From Bradyrhizobium rifense (lineage in GTDB: Bacteria; Pseudomonadota; Alphaproteobacteria; Rhizobiales; Xanthobacteraceae), in assembly GCF_008123425.1 (NCBI RefSeq), contig NZ_VSSS01000006.1, positions 1 through 64,000 on the forward strand: a stretch of DNA of 64,000 nucleotides, written 5' to 3'. The position numbers were made by a program, and so were the translations under genes. The notes below the pieces were generated by a model that made no database searches, was not told the DNA's origin, and saw nothing but the letters and a program-made list of their open reading frames with translations. Shown one piece after another: positions 1 to 8,721 of the stretch; the stretch's first letter is position 1, and each line of letters begins with the position of its first letter.

Positions 1-57
1 CACATTCTGCCAAAGTAGTGTGATAGAAGAAGACCCATTAAAAACAGTTGTACTACG

Positions 58-1854
58 ATGCATTTGCACGGATCTGTGACATTGCGCCGAATCCTGTTTT
101 TTCTCGCTGTGCTGCTCGTCAGTCAGCCGGCCTGGGCGGCGAACCGTGTTGCGCTCATTATCGGTAACTCCGCCTACAAAAACGCCGCACCGCTTGCCAA
201 TCCTGCCAATGACGCTGCGATCGTCGAGGAGACGCTGAAAAAAGCGGGCTTCGACGTCGTGCAGATCCGCACGGATCTCCAGGCGACCGAAATGCGGCGG
301 GCCCTGCGCGATTTTGCCGACGTCGCGCGCGACTCGGATGTTGCCCTTGTCTACTACGCCGGTCACGGCATTGAACTCGAGGGTACGAACTACCTGATCC
401 CGACGGATGCGACGCTCGAGCGCGATACGGATGTGTACGACGAAGCCTTTTCGCTCGAGCGGGTGCTGCTGGCAATCGAGCCTGCACGGCAGCTGCGGCT
501 CGTGATCCTCGACGCTTGCCGCAACAATCCTTTCGCCGACAAGATGAAGCGGACGGTCGGCTCGCGGGCTGTGAGCCGGGGCCTGGCCAGAATCGAGCCG
601 CCGACATCGAATACACTCGTTGCCTTCGCCGCCAAGGCGGGTTCGACGGCGTCGGACGGCGGCAGCAAGAACAGTCCCTATGCCTCCGCGCTGGTGAAAT
701 ATATCGGCAGTCCGGGCATGGATCTGCGCAGGGTATTCGGCTTTGTCCGCGACGACGTGATGAAAGCCACCGGCAACAAGCAGGAGCCGTATGTGTACGG
801 TACGCTTGGCGGTGACGATGTGCCGCTCGTACCAGGACCGGCCAAGGAAGCGGTCGCCGCAGCGCCTCAACCGGCCCCGCCGCCGCTGCCCGCAACGTCA
901 GTGCTCTCGGCACGTGCCGAAATTCGGCACGACTATGAACTTGCACTGCAGATCGGCAATAAGGATGCGTTGAACTACTTCCTCGCCCAGTATCCGGACG
1001 GCTATTACGCAAATCTGGCCAAGCTGCAGCTCGCCAAGATCGATGCGGAAGACAAGCGCGTCGCCGCTGCCGAAAAGGCGCGCCAGGCCGAGCAGGAACA
1101 GGCGCGGCTTGTTAGTCAGGGTGCCCAACAGACACAACTGGCCAAAGCGGCCTCTGACCTGAAGGCGGCGCAGGACGCCCGTATCGAGGCGGAGAAGGCC
1201 AAAGAGACCGCTCAACAATTGGCAGCGCAAGCCGAGCAGCGGCGTCAGGCTGCTGAAATTGCCGTCGCCGCGAGAATTGGTGCGCCGGCTGCGTCCGACT
1301 CGTCGCAAGAGGCCAAGCCGAATCCGGATGCAAAAGTGGCCGCGCTGCCGGCTCCACAGCCGTCCGCGCCGACACCGCCGCCCACTCCACCGTCGAAGGC
1401 CGAGCTTGCAAAATCGGTGCAGGCCGAGTTGCGCCGGGTTGGCTGCTTCAGCGGACCGGCCGATGGCGACTGGGATCCCGCCTCACGGCGTTCGCTTGAA
1501 TTGTTCAACAAGAACGCCGGCACCACGCTCGACGCCAAGGCCGCCAGCACTGAGGCGCTCGACGCAATCAAGCTTAAATCGGCGCGGGTTTGCCCGTTGG
1601 TTTGCGGATCCGGCCAGAAGCGCGACGGAGACCAATGCGTCAGGATCACCTGCGCTGCGGGTTACTTCCTGAACAACGACGATGAGTGCGAGAAGCAGAA
1701 GGCCCGTCAGGCGCCATCCGCAAGGGTCGAGCGCAGGAGCAGAGAACGTGAAGAGGCTCCGGCAAGGCCCTCGCGGCCGCCGAAGGCGGAGGCCAACTCG
1801 GGTGGTAGCGGCGGAGGTGGCGGCCCCGGCTTTATGCCGTTCTTCCTGCCCTGA
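58..1854 (+). CDS. Secreted caspase-like (peptidase C14) protein
   Basis: Predicted cysteine peptidase of the caspase/metacaspase fold, 598 aa, exported. Residues 1-27 form a signal peptide ending AWA-AN. The catalytic domain follows directly (RVALIIGNSAY near residue 29). The His is in YYAGHGIE (His103) and the Cys in LVILDACRNNPF (Cys154). Residues about 320-410 are Ala/Glu/Gln/Lys-rich and probably coiled coil. Residues about 445-500 resemble a peptidoglycan-binding-like repeat, and a Cys-rich segment with six cysteines lies near 515-555. The tail is Gly/Pro-rich. It probably acts in the periplasm; its substrate is unknown. The metalloprotease gene 18 bp downstream may be co-transcribed. 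Catalytic residues are visible; any role in cell death or envelope maintenance is inference. Confidence 0.88.
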   Translation: MHLHGSVTLRRILFFLAVLLVSQPAWAANRVALIIGNSAYKNAAPLANPANDAAIVEETLKKAGFDVVQIRTDLQATEMRRALRDFADVARDSDVALVYYAGHGIELEGTNYLIPTDATLERDTDVYDEAFSLERVLLAIEPARQLRLVILDACRNNPFADKMKRTVGSRAVSRGLARIEPPTSNTLVAFAAKAGSTASDGGSKNSPYASALVKYIGSPGMDLRRVFGFVRDDVMKATGNKQEPYVYGTLGGDDVPLVPGPAKEAVAAAPQPAPPPLPATSVLSARAEIRHDYELALQIGNKDALNYFLAQYPDGYYANLAKLQLAKIDAEDKRVAAAEKARQAEQEQARLVSQGAQQTQLAKAASDLKAAQDARIEAEKAKETAQQLAAQAEQRRQAAEIAVAARIGAPAASDSSQEAKPNPDAKVAALPAPQPSAPTPPPTPPSKAELAKSVQAELRRVGCFSGPADGDWDPASRRSLELFNKNAGTTLDAKAASTEALDAIKLKSARVCPLVCGSGQKRDGDQCVRITCAAGYFLNNDDECEKQKARQAPSARVERRSREREEAPARPSRPPKAEANSGGSGGGGGPGFMPFFLP

Positions 1855-1872
1855 AATATTTGGCAGCCTCGC

Positions 1873-2433
1873 ATGTCCGTTCCGCTGAGACTTTATATCA
1901 CGCCGTTCGCCGATAGAGGCGTTCTCGAGCCTGCGCAATGGGATTGCGACACGGCCAAGAAGGCGCTTGATGTCGTCAATACGATCTGGTCGAAGGCCAA
2001 GATCGCATTTGTGATCAGTGATTGCGTGATGGAAAGGCCGCTCGACATGGCAAAGAGCCGGCGCAGCAGTGACGAGGTCCTGCTGGGTGTTCTGGCGTCC
2101 CGGCATGACCCCGACAATGCGGTCCACATCTACCTCGTCAATTCTATTCCAAATCTGAACGCCGGCGGGGGCTCGTTTCCGAACGGCGTTCCCGAGCCGA
2201 CGAGCTTCGTCCAGTGGTATGGCAATGACCACGCCAGTGGACGCGCCTGGGCACACGAGATTGGGCATCTGATGGAGCTCGATCATGTCGAGATCGACTA
2301 TTCCAACGAGAAGCAGGCGGCGCAGCGCGTCAAGAACCTCATGGTGCCTGGATTGAGTGCGGGCAGCGATTTGACCAGCCAGCAGATCGGCACGGCCAAG
2401 GGGTCAAAGCTGGTCAAGAGATTTGGCGGTTAA
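1873..2433 (+). CDS. Small metzincin-like zinc metalloprotease
   Basis: 186-aa protein with the extended zinc motif HEIGHLMELDH (residues 128-138), which fits the HEXXHXXXXXH/D pattern of metzincins. A Met-containing stretch downstream (NLMVPGLSAGSDLTSQQ) could be the Met-turn. No signal peptide is visible, so it is cytosolic or exported another way. It follows the caspase-like gene by 18 bp in the same direction, so co-transcription is likely. A second protein with the same HEIGH...DH core, fused to OmpA, lies at 8722-10101. The protease call rests on the motif; the substrate is unknown. Confidence 0.7.
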   Translation: MSVPLRLYITPFADRGVLEPAQWDCDTAKKALDVVNTIWSKAKIAFVISDCVMERPLDMAKSRRSSDEVLLGVLASRHDPDNAVHIYLVNSIPNLNAGGGSFPNGVPEPTSFVQWYGNDHASGRAWAHEIGHLMELDHVEIDYSNEKQAAQRVKNLMVPGLSAGSDLTSQQIGTAKGSKLVKRFGG

Positions 2434-2956
2434 GCCGCGTCCGAAGCTCCACGATGCAATTGATCCTCGCAGCGTCGTGGCTGTCTAAATCGGATAAGCG
2501 GGCAGCCGCATTCGACGGGAAACGGGCTGGGGGCAATCGCGCTTTTAGGGAGGCATGTACTGACTGATGTGGCCATGCGACGAATCCCCATTTTCAGCCG
2601 GTTAAGCGCAGTCGTGGGACCGGCAAGTCATTGATTTTAATCGATCCGCGGCTGACTCTCAATCAGCGGCTTTGTCGGACCATCTCTGACCGATGAGTAG
2701 GCGACGATTACATTCACCATCATCATCGTCCGATGGCGACATAAAAATTAGCAAAGTCAGTTTTGGTTTCAAGTGGGGGTGAAGATTTTTTAGAAGGCCA
2801 AGTCCGACCGCTCCGTTGGGCTTCGGCCTAATTGCGGTGTCTCGGCATCAAGCGTTCGCCGGAGGCACGCGGTCGATCGATGATGCCAGGGCAGCCTCGA
2901 TGAATCCGGGGAGGGGTGCCTTGACGCCGATGACATTACGCCTTGATCGCTTGCCG
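2434..2956. other. Gene-free stretch
   Basis: About 520 bp after the metalloprotease with no convincing reading frame, RNA gene or strong terminator. Overlapping short open frames have no coding-like composition. It is probably decayed sequence upstream of the remnant that follows. Confidence 0.5.
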
Positions 2957-3197
2957 CTAGAGCAAGCGCAGGCTGTACTTCAGCAAACCCCGCGCGGCGT
3001 AGCGGTCGACGAGCTCCTGCAAATGCGAGGGGACATCGGTGAGTTGCAGATTGCAGCGGTGCTGGATCTCGCTGGCGATATGCGCAGACATTTACGGCCA
3101 ATGCTCTGCGGTGTTGGAAGCGATGACCCGGATCGGACGGCGATACTCTCCAGCCCTTCAGGTCCTGGATGACCGTCTCAAGGTCCGCAATCTCCAT
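2957..3197 (-). pseudogene. Broken conserved small protein
   Basis: Read on the minus strand, the first segment (MEIADLETVIQDLKG) shifts frame into EYRRPIRVIASNTAEHWP. That ends at TAA and is followed at once by MSAHIASEIQHRCNLQL...YAARGLLKYSLRLL. Joined, they resemble a common rhizobial small protein of unknown function whose typical pattern is EYxxPxRVIAFNTAE followed by a DVPxxLxxFV segment. One frameshift and one in-frame stop interrupt it here. The family match is from memory; the lesions are direct. Confidence 0.5.
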
Positions 3198-3264
3198 GTC
3201 GGCTTCGCGCCAAGCGCGTCCAGCACCCCCAAATCATCTGTCACCAGGTAGAGCAGGCGGCTCA

Positions 3265-3543
3265 ATGGCAGTCGACAAGCCGACCGGTGACAATGCTCGC
3301 AAGGGTGTGGTGAAGAAGCGCTCTCAATCTAAAACGACGATCGGCGGGCCATCGGGCTGGACAAAGCGCGACAGAGAAAAACCCCGGCCGGGGGCGCGGG
3401 GTTCTTCAAAGCCAACATCACCGGGGGAAGCGATGTCGGCACCACTGATGGCACTAATCTTTCAGGCGCTCGAGTGTTCCCGGAAATTATGCCGCGGTCG
3501 AAGCCTTTTTGTTAACGCCCTTGCGCAGCGCAATCGTGTTTAG
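3265..3543 (+). CDS. Small basic protein, C-terminus replaced
   Basis: The start ATG is preceded by an AGGCGG-like site. The first ~38 residues (MAVDKPTGDNARKGVVKKRS...WTKRDRE) match a short lysine-rich protein family common in rhizobia, function unknown. After TKRDRE the frame runs into a GC-rich hairpin and low-complexity sequence unlike the family's usual Lys/Phe-rich tail. The gene therefore looks truncated and fused to intergenic sequence. It converges on and overlaps the end of the ferritin-like remnant. Expression is doubtful. Confidence 0.45.
   Translation: MAVDKPTGDNARKGVVKKRSQSKTTIGGPSGWTKRDREKPRPGARGSSKPTSPGEAMSAPLMALIFQALECSRKLCRGRSLFVNALAQRNRV
3380..3403 (+). terminator. Terminator-like hairpin
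   Basis: Arms AACCCCG and CGGGGTT enclose a GC-rich loop and are preceded by an A-run, followed by CTTC. It lies inside the 3' part of the truncated small basic gene, so it probably belongs to whatever once ended here. Only a short T-run follows. Confidence 0.4.
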
Positions 3544-3798
3544 CTTGGTGTTTGCCGCCTTCTCCTCGCTCAGATTCGTCGTGAGAAAGCGCACTATATC
3601 CTCGTGACCAAGCTCTTCGGCCCAGGCGATCAATGTGCCGTAGCGACACATCTCATAATGCTCGACTGCTTGGGAATTCGCCACGATGGCGGCATCGAGC
3701 ACAGCCTTATCTTCAATTTCACCGGCCGTTTCGTTCGCCTCTTTGATGATACCGTCAATCGCCGGAGCGGCGCTCCGGCATGGCGCGGTGGAAACAGC
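3487..3798 (-). pseudogene. DUF892/YciF ferritin-like protein, C-terminal half
   Basis: From an ATG at 3702 the frame encodes 71 aa, including SQAVEHYEMCRYGTLIAWAEE, LGHEDIVRFL and NLSEEKAANTKL. This is the C-terminal half of the YciE/YciF ferritin-like family (usually about 160 aa, stress-related). The same frame continues upstream as PAIDGIIKEANETAGEIEDKA, also family-like, to a TAA at 3799-3801. The N-terminal helices are missing. A remnant that could at most make a half-bundle. Confidence 0.72.
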
Positions 3799-4029
3799 TT
3801 ACGCTTCACTCTCTGGACAAAGGTCACCGCTCGTCACGGGCACGCGGACGGCGCGGAGCGCGGCACCCAACAGTTCAGATTTGCGCGCGTCTAGGTCGCG
3901 ATATTGTGGACGTGGCGTGACGGTTAGGCCCAGAATGGAAATGTCGATATTCCGAATTTGACTTGCTCCGTCGGGCAAAACAGTGGTTCATAAGGTGCTG
4001 GCTCTAACCGTGTTGAGAGGAACCAGCAC

Positions 4030-4254
4030 ATGGCGGATGAAGCCCAAGCGTCTTCCGAGCTGTCCAAAATTGCGAAGCTCAATGGGGAGTTCCGGAGAAA
4101 TTATGGGACGCTGCTTGGCGCGTTCCTCTACCTGCGTTCGATTAGTGCCGCGCGTGGCCGCTCTTGGTTCTGGGCGGGCTTACTTTCGGTCGCTTGCTCA
4201 ACCGCGCTGGCATGGGTTGGGAAGCACGGCTTGTCCTGGTTAGTCTCCGGGTGA
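4030..4254 (+). CDS. Small protein with one membrane segment
   Basis: 74 aa, preceded by AGAGGAA about 8 nt before the ATG. The N-terminal half is soluble and charged (ELSKIAKLNGEFRRNYG). Residues about 46-70 (SWFWAGLLSVACSTALAWVG...LSWLV) are hydrophobic, probably one transmembrane helix. I do not recognise the family. It stands alone between remnants and could be a fragment. Confidence 0.4.
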   Translation: MADEAQASSELSKIAKLNGEFRRNYGTLLGAFLYLRSISAARGRSWFWAGLLSVACSTALAWVGKHGLSWLVSG

Positions 4255-4881
4255 TCGCACGAACGAGAGCATCAGCCGTTTTGAAGCAAGTGATTGCACG
4301 GCGCTCGCGCGCTGCCTCCGAGAACCGAATGGTTCGCTTTACCTTGCCATCGGTCGGCAACAACACGTAGTCCAGCACGGCCCTATTGCTCGCCGTCTTT
4401 CCTTCGTCATCAGCATTGAGATCACTCCCGCCAGGACGAATCCTTCCGTCCACCTGTTCGTTCCAAGCGGTTAGCACGGGGCAAGGATTCGCGATCGGCA
4501 TGGCGAAGAGATTGTCCACCTGTTCCAACCGCCCGTGCACAAGCACCTGCAAATCAGCTCTTCATCGGCGGTTAGCCTCGTCAAGCCAATGTTCTTTGCG
4601 GATTCGGAGTATCGGGAAAGCACTTCCGAGAGGCTGCTACGGCAGACCCCGTTGAAAGGTATCAAGCGGAAGGAGGTTTGTCGGCCTCCCATGCCGAAAC
4701 CAGGGCAACCCGCCAAGGCCGGACGCATTTACCCTCCTTTCTGCTCGACCGTCTCGATCGTCGTCGAGAAGGTCTTCGCCGAAGCGGACAAGACGGGCAC
4801 TTTCTCCAAGAGTTCCATCACGCGCCCCTCTTGCAAAGAGCGAGATGCCATCCATATACCATCCAATTAGATGGTGAAGGG
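4255..4881. other. Probable decayed gene, minus strand
   Basis: Two overlapping minus-strand frames (4471-4728 and 4142-4552) look partly protein-like (SEVLSRYSESAKNIGLTRL, then VDNLFAMPIANPCPVLTAW and VLDYVLLPTDGKVKRTIRF). They could be one gene split by a frameshift near 4540. I do not recognise a family. No RNA gene is seen. Confidence 0.3.
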
Positions 4882-5313
4882 ATGGCGAGAAGAATGCCCT
4901 CGAATGTTCAAGAGCTGAGGCCGAAGCCTCCGGAAACCGAAAAGATCACTATCAATCTCGGCTTCGTCGACTTGGGCCATGTCGATCTGATGGTGAAGGA
5001 CGGGTTCTATTCGAACCGCACGGATTTCATCCGGACGGCGATCCGTAATCAGCTCGAGCGTCACGCCGACGTCGTCAAGCAATCTACCGCCCGTAAAGGC
5101 CTGGATCTCGGTCTCCGGAATTACACGCGCGCGGATCTCGAGGCGGCGCGGCAAGCCGGCGAGATGCTGCACATCAATGTGCTTGGCCTTTGCAACATCG
5201 CGCCGGATGTCACGGCCGATCTCGCCCGCGCGACCATCGGCTCGGTTTCCGTACTCGGAGCCCTCCATGCAACCCCCGCGGTCAAGGCCGCTCTCGCCGA
5301 CAGAACAAGGTGA
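4882..5313 (+). CDS. CopG-family (ribbon-helix-helix) regulator
   Basis: 143 aa from the ATG preceded by GGTGAAGGG; an internal ATG at 4894 is an alternative. The N-terminal part (EKITINLGFVDLGHVDLMVKDGFYSNRTDFIRTAIRNQLE, residues ~20-60) fits a ribbon-helix-helix DNA-binding fold: one beta strand followed by two helices. The rest resembles the extended CopG-like regulators found beside PHB depolymerases in rhizobia. Its stop overlaps the GTG start of the esterase by 4 bp (GTGA), so the two are translationally coupled. It probably regulates that esterase and itself. Confidence 0.75.
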   Translation: MARRMPSNVQELRPKPPETEKITINLGFVDLGHVDLMVKDGFYSNRTDFIRTAIRNQLERHADVVKQSTARKGLDLGLRNYTRADLEAARQAGEMLHINVLGLCNIAPDVTADLARATIGSVSVLGALHATPAVKAALADRTR

Positions 5314-6494
5314 ACACGGTGTTGAATCAGGACACGCTGCGCGAAGCAACGCGCTTGACCCGAGCGGGGCAACTGGTCGAAGCCACGGCGCTTCTGCAGC
5401 GCATGTTCAAAGGCGAGTATGCGCCCTCTGCTGCATCGCACGTCCCGCAGCTCATCGATCTTCCGGGCGGCGTTCCGCCCAACATCGACCTCAAATCTAA
5501 CCGCGTCGGCAGGGCAGATCTCAAAGCTCCGGGTACCACTGCACGTCAGCACCGGCTGCTGTTCGATCGTGCCAAGGATGGCACCTGGCTGGGCCTGCGG
5601 GGCGTCAAGCACGGGCCTGCTTCGATCGCCGACATCGTGCCGGAAGGAACGAAGTTCATCGACGGCACCTACATCAATGAGGCCGGAAGCCGGACCTACA
5701 AGCTGTTCATCCCGAGCGGCTACCAACGAGGTCAGTCGCACCCGCTGGTCGTCATGCTGCATGGCTGCACGCAGTCGCCGGACGATTTTGCGGCCGGCAC
5801 CAGAATGAACTTCATCGCGGAAGAACAGAACTGCCTGGTGGTCTATCCGGCACAGCCCGGCGGCGCTAATCCGTCAAAGTGCTGGAACTGGTTTCGCGCA
5901 GCCGACCAGCGTCGCGACGAAGGCGAGCCCTCGCTGATCGCGGGGATCACTCGCCAAGTCATGTGTGACTACTCGATCGATCCAAGGCGCGTCTTCGTCG
6001 CCGGCCTCTCTGCCGGGGGCGCCGCTGCAGCAATCATGGGAGCCACCTATAGCGATCTATACGCTGCGGTCGGGATCCATTCCGGGCTTCCTTACGGAGC
6101 CGCCACCGATATGCCCTCGGCGTTCACCGCCATGCGGCAAGGAGGCAAAGGCGCTTGTCCTGCGGCGACCGGTCCGATGATGCCGACCATCGTTTTTCAC
6201 GGCGATCGCGACACCACCGTGCATCCCGACAATGCCGCCCAGGTCGTCGAACAGGCGATCGGAGCGACCAAGACGCAGAAGAAAGTGCATCGCGGGCAAA
6301 TTCCGGGAGGGCATGGATATACCCGAACGACCCACGTCGACGGCCAGCGCGAGATTCTGGAGCACTGGAACATCCACGGCGCCAGCCATGCATGGTCTGG
6401 AGGGAGCCCCGCCGGATCCTATACGGACGGAGACGGGCCGGATGCCACGAAGGAAATGCTGCGATTCTTTCTGGAGCATCCGCACGCGGGATGA
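5310..6494 (+). CDS. PHB depolymerase family esterase
   Basis: 394-aa alpha/beta hydrolase of the PHB depolymerase (esterase_phb) family. The GTG start overlaps the upstream regulator's stop. The core begins near residue 125 with RTYKLFIPSGY, followed by the oxyanion strand VVMLHGCTQSPDDFA. The nucleophile Ser is in AGLSAGGAAA, the Asp in IVFHGDRDTTVHP and the His in IPGGHGYTR. No signal peptide is visible, so it probably acts inside the cell on polyhydroxybutyrate oligomers or another short-chain ester. The N-terminal ~110 residues before the core are family-typical. Coupling to the CopG gene suggests carbon-storage control. Confidence 0.86.
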   Translation: MNTVLNQDTLREATRLTRAGQLVEATALLQRMFKGEYAPSAASHVPQLIDLPGGVPPNIDLKSNRVGRADLKAPGTTARQHRLLFDRAKDGTWLGLRGVKHGPASIADIVPEGTKFIDGTYINEAGSRTYKLFIPSGYQRGQSHPLVVMLHGCTQSPDDFAAGTRMNFIAEEQNCLVVYPAQPGGANPSKCWNWFRAADQRRDEGEPSLIAGITRQVMCDYSIDPRRVFVAGLSAGGAAAAIMGATYSDLYAAVGIHSGLPYGAATDMPSAFTAMRQGGKGACPAATGPMMPTIVFHGDRDTTVHPDNAAQVVEQAIGATKTQKKVHRGQIPGGHGYTRTTHVDGQREILEHWNIHGASHAWSGGSPAGSYTDGDGPDATKEMLRFFLEHPHAG

Positions 6495-6537
6495 ATCCCG
6501 AAGCGAGGCCGGAAGATCCCCTCGCGAGATAGCCTCG

Positions 6538-6690
6538 TCAGATCGTAGACCCGGGAGCGTCTTCCTTCACTCCACGGGCGACGATTCGGAGCGCGCCGTC
6601 GGGCAGAGGCCGCTGCAGTATGAGGGTTTCGTCTGACGGTGCGGTCATCCAGGTCTCGACCTCCTCGGGCGTCGTCAAGATCTTGTGCGA
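6538..6690 (-). pseudogene. SRAP (YedK/HMCES-type) C-terminal fragment
   Basis: Minus-strand frame reading ILTTPEEVETWMTAPSDE and LQRPLPDGALRIVARG matches the C-terminal end of SOS-response-associated peptidases, which crosslink abasic sites. The catalytic Cys2 and the rest of the ~230-residue domain are absent. Upstream sequence in this frame is unrelated. An isolated remnant next to the esterase, with opposite orientation. Confidence 0.7.
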
Positions 6691-6942
6691 GGCCAGGAAC
6701 GAATACCGGAGGCGGCGAAAAGCCGATGATCGGCTGATTGGGATCGAAATTGGAGAAAGCCTGCGTCGGAGAGGCATTCGAAGAAATCAGATTCAGCTCG
6801 TGCTGCACATTGCCGAGGCCGAGATCGGGCCAGGAAAATTGCAAATCGGAAAATGAAAAATCCAGATCGGAAAACGGGAAGCGCGCCGAACCTTTGTAAG
6901 GAGTCCTGATAGGAAATTGTACGGAGCGGAGTCAGATCTTAA

Positions 6943-6974
6943 ACTGATAAGGTTTCGAGCAAAAGCTTATCAGT
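6943..6974. repeat. Palindromic element, copy 1 (ACTGATAAG arms)
   Basis: Inverted arms ACTGATAAG and CTTATCAGT flank 14 bp. A second, more perfect copy lies at 62266-62297. Both sit in gene-poor DNA next to decayed genes. This could be a REP-like element, an operator or a terminator. Confidence 0.55.
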
Positions 6975-7069
6975 CGGGGTCCGGGTAGCTCGCGACTGGG
7001 TCATTTCTCAAACTCAGAAATCGCTGTGCGGCACGCTCTCGTCGTCATGCCGCGCAGTTGCACCATCAG

Positions 7070-7261
7070 TTATCGGCGGTGGCCCAGCCCTATCCCAACG
7101 TGCAACGCTTTCTGGCGAAGGGCCCCAACCGAGCGCCTCGTAAGCTTTGCTATTTTGACTACTGGCGTTCTTGCCTTTGAATGAGCCTTCAGCTCTTTAA
7201 GATCGGCTTTCGTCCATTCGCGGCGCTTACCCGTCCGTTTGGCCACCTTAGCTTTCTTCAA
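7070..7261 (-). CDS. Small Lys/Arg-rich helical protein
   Basis: 63 aa starting at TTG, chosen because AGGAG lies about 10 nt upstream and because the family-like sequence begins exactly there (LKKAKVAKRTGKRREWTKAD). It continues with LKELKAHSKARTP and LTRRSVGALRQKALHVGIGLG. It belongs to a family of short basic proteins widespread in rhizobia that look like a minimal helix-turn-helix; function unknown, DNA binding inferred. Intact and probably expressed. Confidence 0.65.
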   Translation of the reverse strand: MKKAKVAKRTGKRREWTKADLKELKAHSKARTPVVKIAKLTRRSVGALRQKALHVGIGLGHRR

Positions 7262-7723
7262 GTTAGTTGCTCCTATTGATGATGAGGGTCGGTTGCTTAT
7301 CACGGAAGATCGGGCCGCGTGCTGTCGCGGGACACGCCGCTTGTTTTCACATACGGAAGCGCGGCCCTTTCGAACAAGACATCTATCCACTCCTCCTTAC
7401 CGTTGGCCGCAAGATCCTGTGAAGGCACCACTTCTTGAGGGATCAATGCAACGGCGCGAAAATAGCTACGGTCGTTAGCTACGAAGCTGGAGCTCTGACG
7501 TTTTGCGATTACGAACTTTTGGGCCTGACTTCCAATAACTCCGATTATCGAAAGTCAGTCCAGCGGGCAGCTTTTCCACCCAGCGGCCGACTCTCACGGC
7601 ACGGGCGCCAAATCCCGTGCGGCGACGTATCGGAGCGGCTTGCCCTCGCTGGCAATCAGCGACCAGCTGTTCTTGCTCTCAAGCACCGTGACGCCGGTCC
7701 TGGCCGACAAGCGTGGGATCAGC

Positions 7724-7981
7724 ATGAGCAACGTGATCGAGCTGGTGCCCGACCGCTCCGAGGTCAACATCGACGAGCGTCACGCGCAGACCTTCCGAGA
7801 TCTGGAAACCAACCTTCGGGATTGCGTGAGGAGGACCGGCATAGCCGCCGAGTTGATGTTGAACGCGAGCATCGAAAACGACCATTTACGGTTCGCCGTG
7901 TTTCATTCGGCCGAGATGCTGGTAGCGCTAGAAAAGGAGTACGACGCGCGCGGGAATAGCGAGCTGCGGGGCCCGGCATGA
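7724..7981 (+). CDS. Hypothetical protein, 85 aa
   Basis: Starts MSNVIELVPDRSEVNIDE after a GTGGGA site. Mostly helical and acidic, with no signal peptide or membrane segment. The family is not recognised. Its final ATGA overlaps a tiny Arg-rich frame (7978-8055), and a strong hairpin follows at 8063-8088, as expected for a transcript end. Upstream coding extent is uncertain because the frame stays open to 7640. Confidence 0.5.
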   Translation: MSNVIELVPDRSEVNIDERHAQTFRDLETNLRDCVRRTGIAAELMLNASIENDHLRFAVFHSAEMLVALEKEYDARGNSELRGPA

Positions 7982-8055
7982 AGCGCCGGCGCAGACAGCA
8001 CCGGAAGCGAGACCGCCAGCGGCTGATGACGCACCGCCGGCGGCTGAGGCGGTGA
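7978..8055 (+). CDS. Tiny arginine-rich peptide
   Basis: 25-codon frame whose ATG overlaps the preceding gene's TGA (ATGA). It begins MKRRRRQHRKRDRQR and contains 13 Arg. It ends just before the hairpin at 8063. Start-stop overlap argues for translation, but the length gives little statistical support. It could bind nucleic acid, or simply be chance in GC-rich sequence. Confidence 0.3.
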   Translation: MKRRRRQHRKRDRQRLMTHRRRLRR

Positions 8056-8062
8056 CAGCAAA

Positions 8063-8088
8063 AGGCCCGCCGGTCACTTGGCGGGCCT
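8063..8088 (+). terminator. Strong GC hairpin after 7724-8055
   Basis: Arms AGGCCCGCC and GGCGGGCCT enclose an 8-nt loop (GGTCACTT). It sits 8 bp past the tiny frame's stop. There is no T-run, but the stem is long and GC-rich, as in many rhizobial terminators. Confidence 0.55.
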
Positions 8089-8721
8089 AGCACTCCCAGC
8101 GCTCTGATCCGCAATTGGACCGGCAGCCGGGAGCTTTGGGGGCTGGAAGAGCGAGCCGTGCCATGCTGGCTATTTGGCCACAATACGTAGGAAAACGGAT
8201 TCCGGTAGTTATACCGACTCCATTTTCGGAAAGGGGTGTTCTACTGTGAGAACACCGGCGAGATTTAAGTACTCATCAATTTTCAGTTGTCCGGGATGGC
8301 CGCAGTGGGGGCTGGAACCACCCTGCGGCCTTTCCCTTCAGGAACAAACTTCTGCGAGCGTCGACGCTTTTCGTCTGACAACATTTTTGCGCAGCGGTCT
8401 GGATCCCGAATTCATTTTTGGAGCGGCGATGTCTCATCTCGTGGCATGCGTATTTTGTGCCCCCCGTTGCGACTGCGATGATCTGGGCAGGAATTGTCCT
8501 CTACCTAAACATGGTTCTTCCCGAGGAACAGGACTAAGTCGCGAGGCGCGTAATGGGCAAGATCGGATTTGCTATCATCCTTGCTGCCGTTGCGGCTGAC
8601 CTGCTCCCCTGAAATGCCCCCGGTTTTGAGTTAGGGTTCTGTTCTCCACCGAGGAGAGGGAGGGACTCCTCTCCACGATTTCGAACTCCGATCTAGGATT
8701 AACAGTCCGCGCATCAGCGCG
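8089..8721. other. Gene-poor stretch with small frames
   Basis: No gene longer than about 60 aa is convincing. A 19-codon hydrophobic frame at 8553-8612 (begins MGKIGFAIILAAVAADLLP) follows a frame with a hydrophobic run ending VLPEEQD at 8537. Both might be membrane micropeptides but lack support. Hairpins occur near 8300-8333 (GCCGCAG/CTGCGGC) and near 8656-8675 (GAGAGG/CCTCTC). Confidence 0.4.

Noticed and set aside
4142..4728. Serine recombinase call for two minus-strand frames
   Set aside because: A weak resemblance (DALVRAI-type segment) did not extend to catalytic motifs, so only a decayed region is noted.
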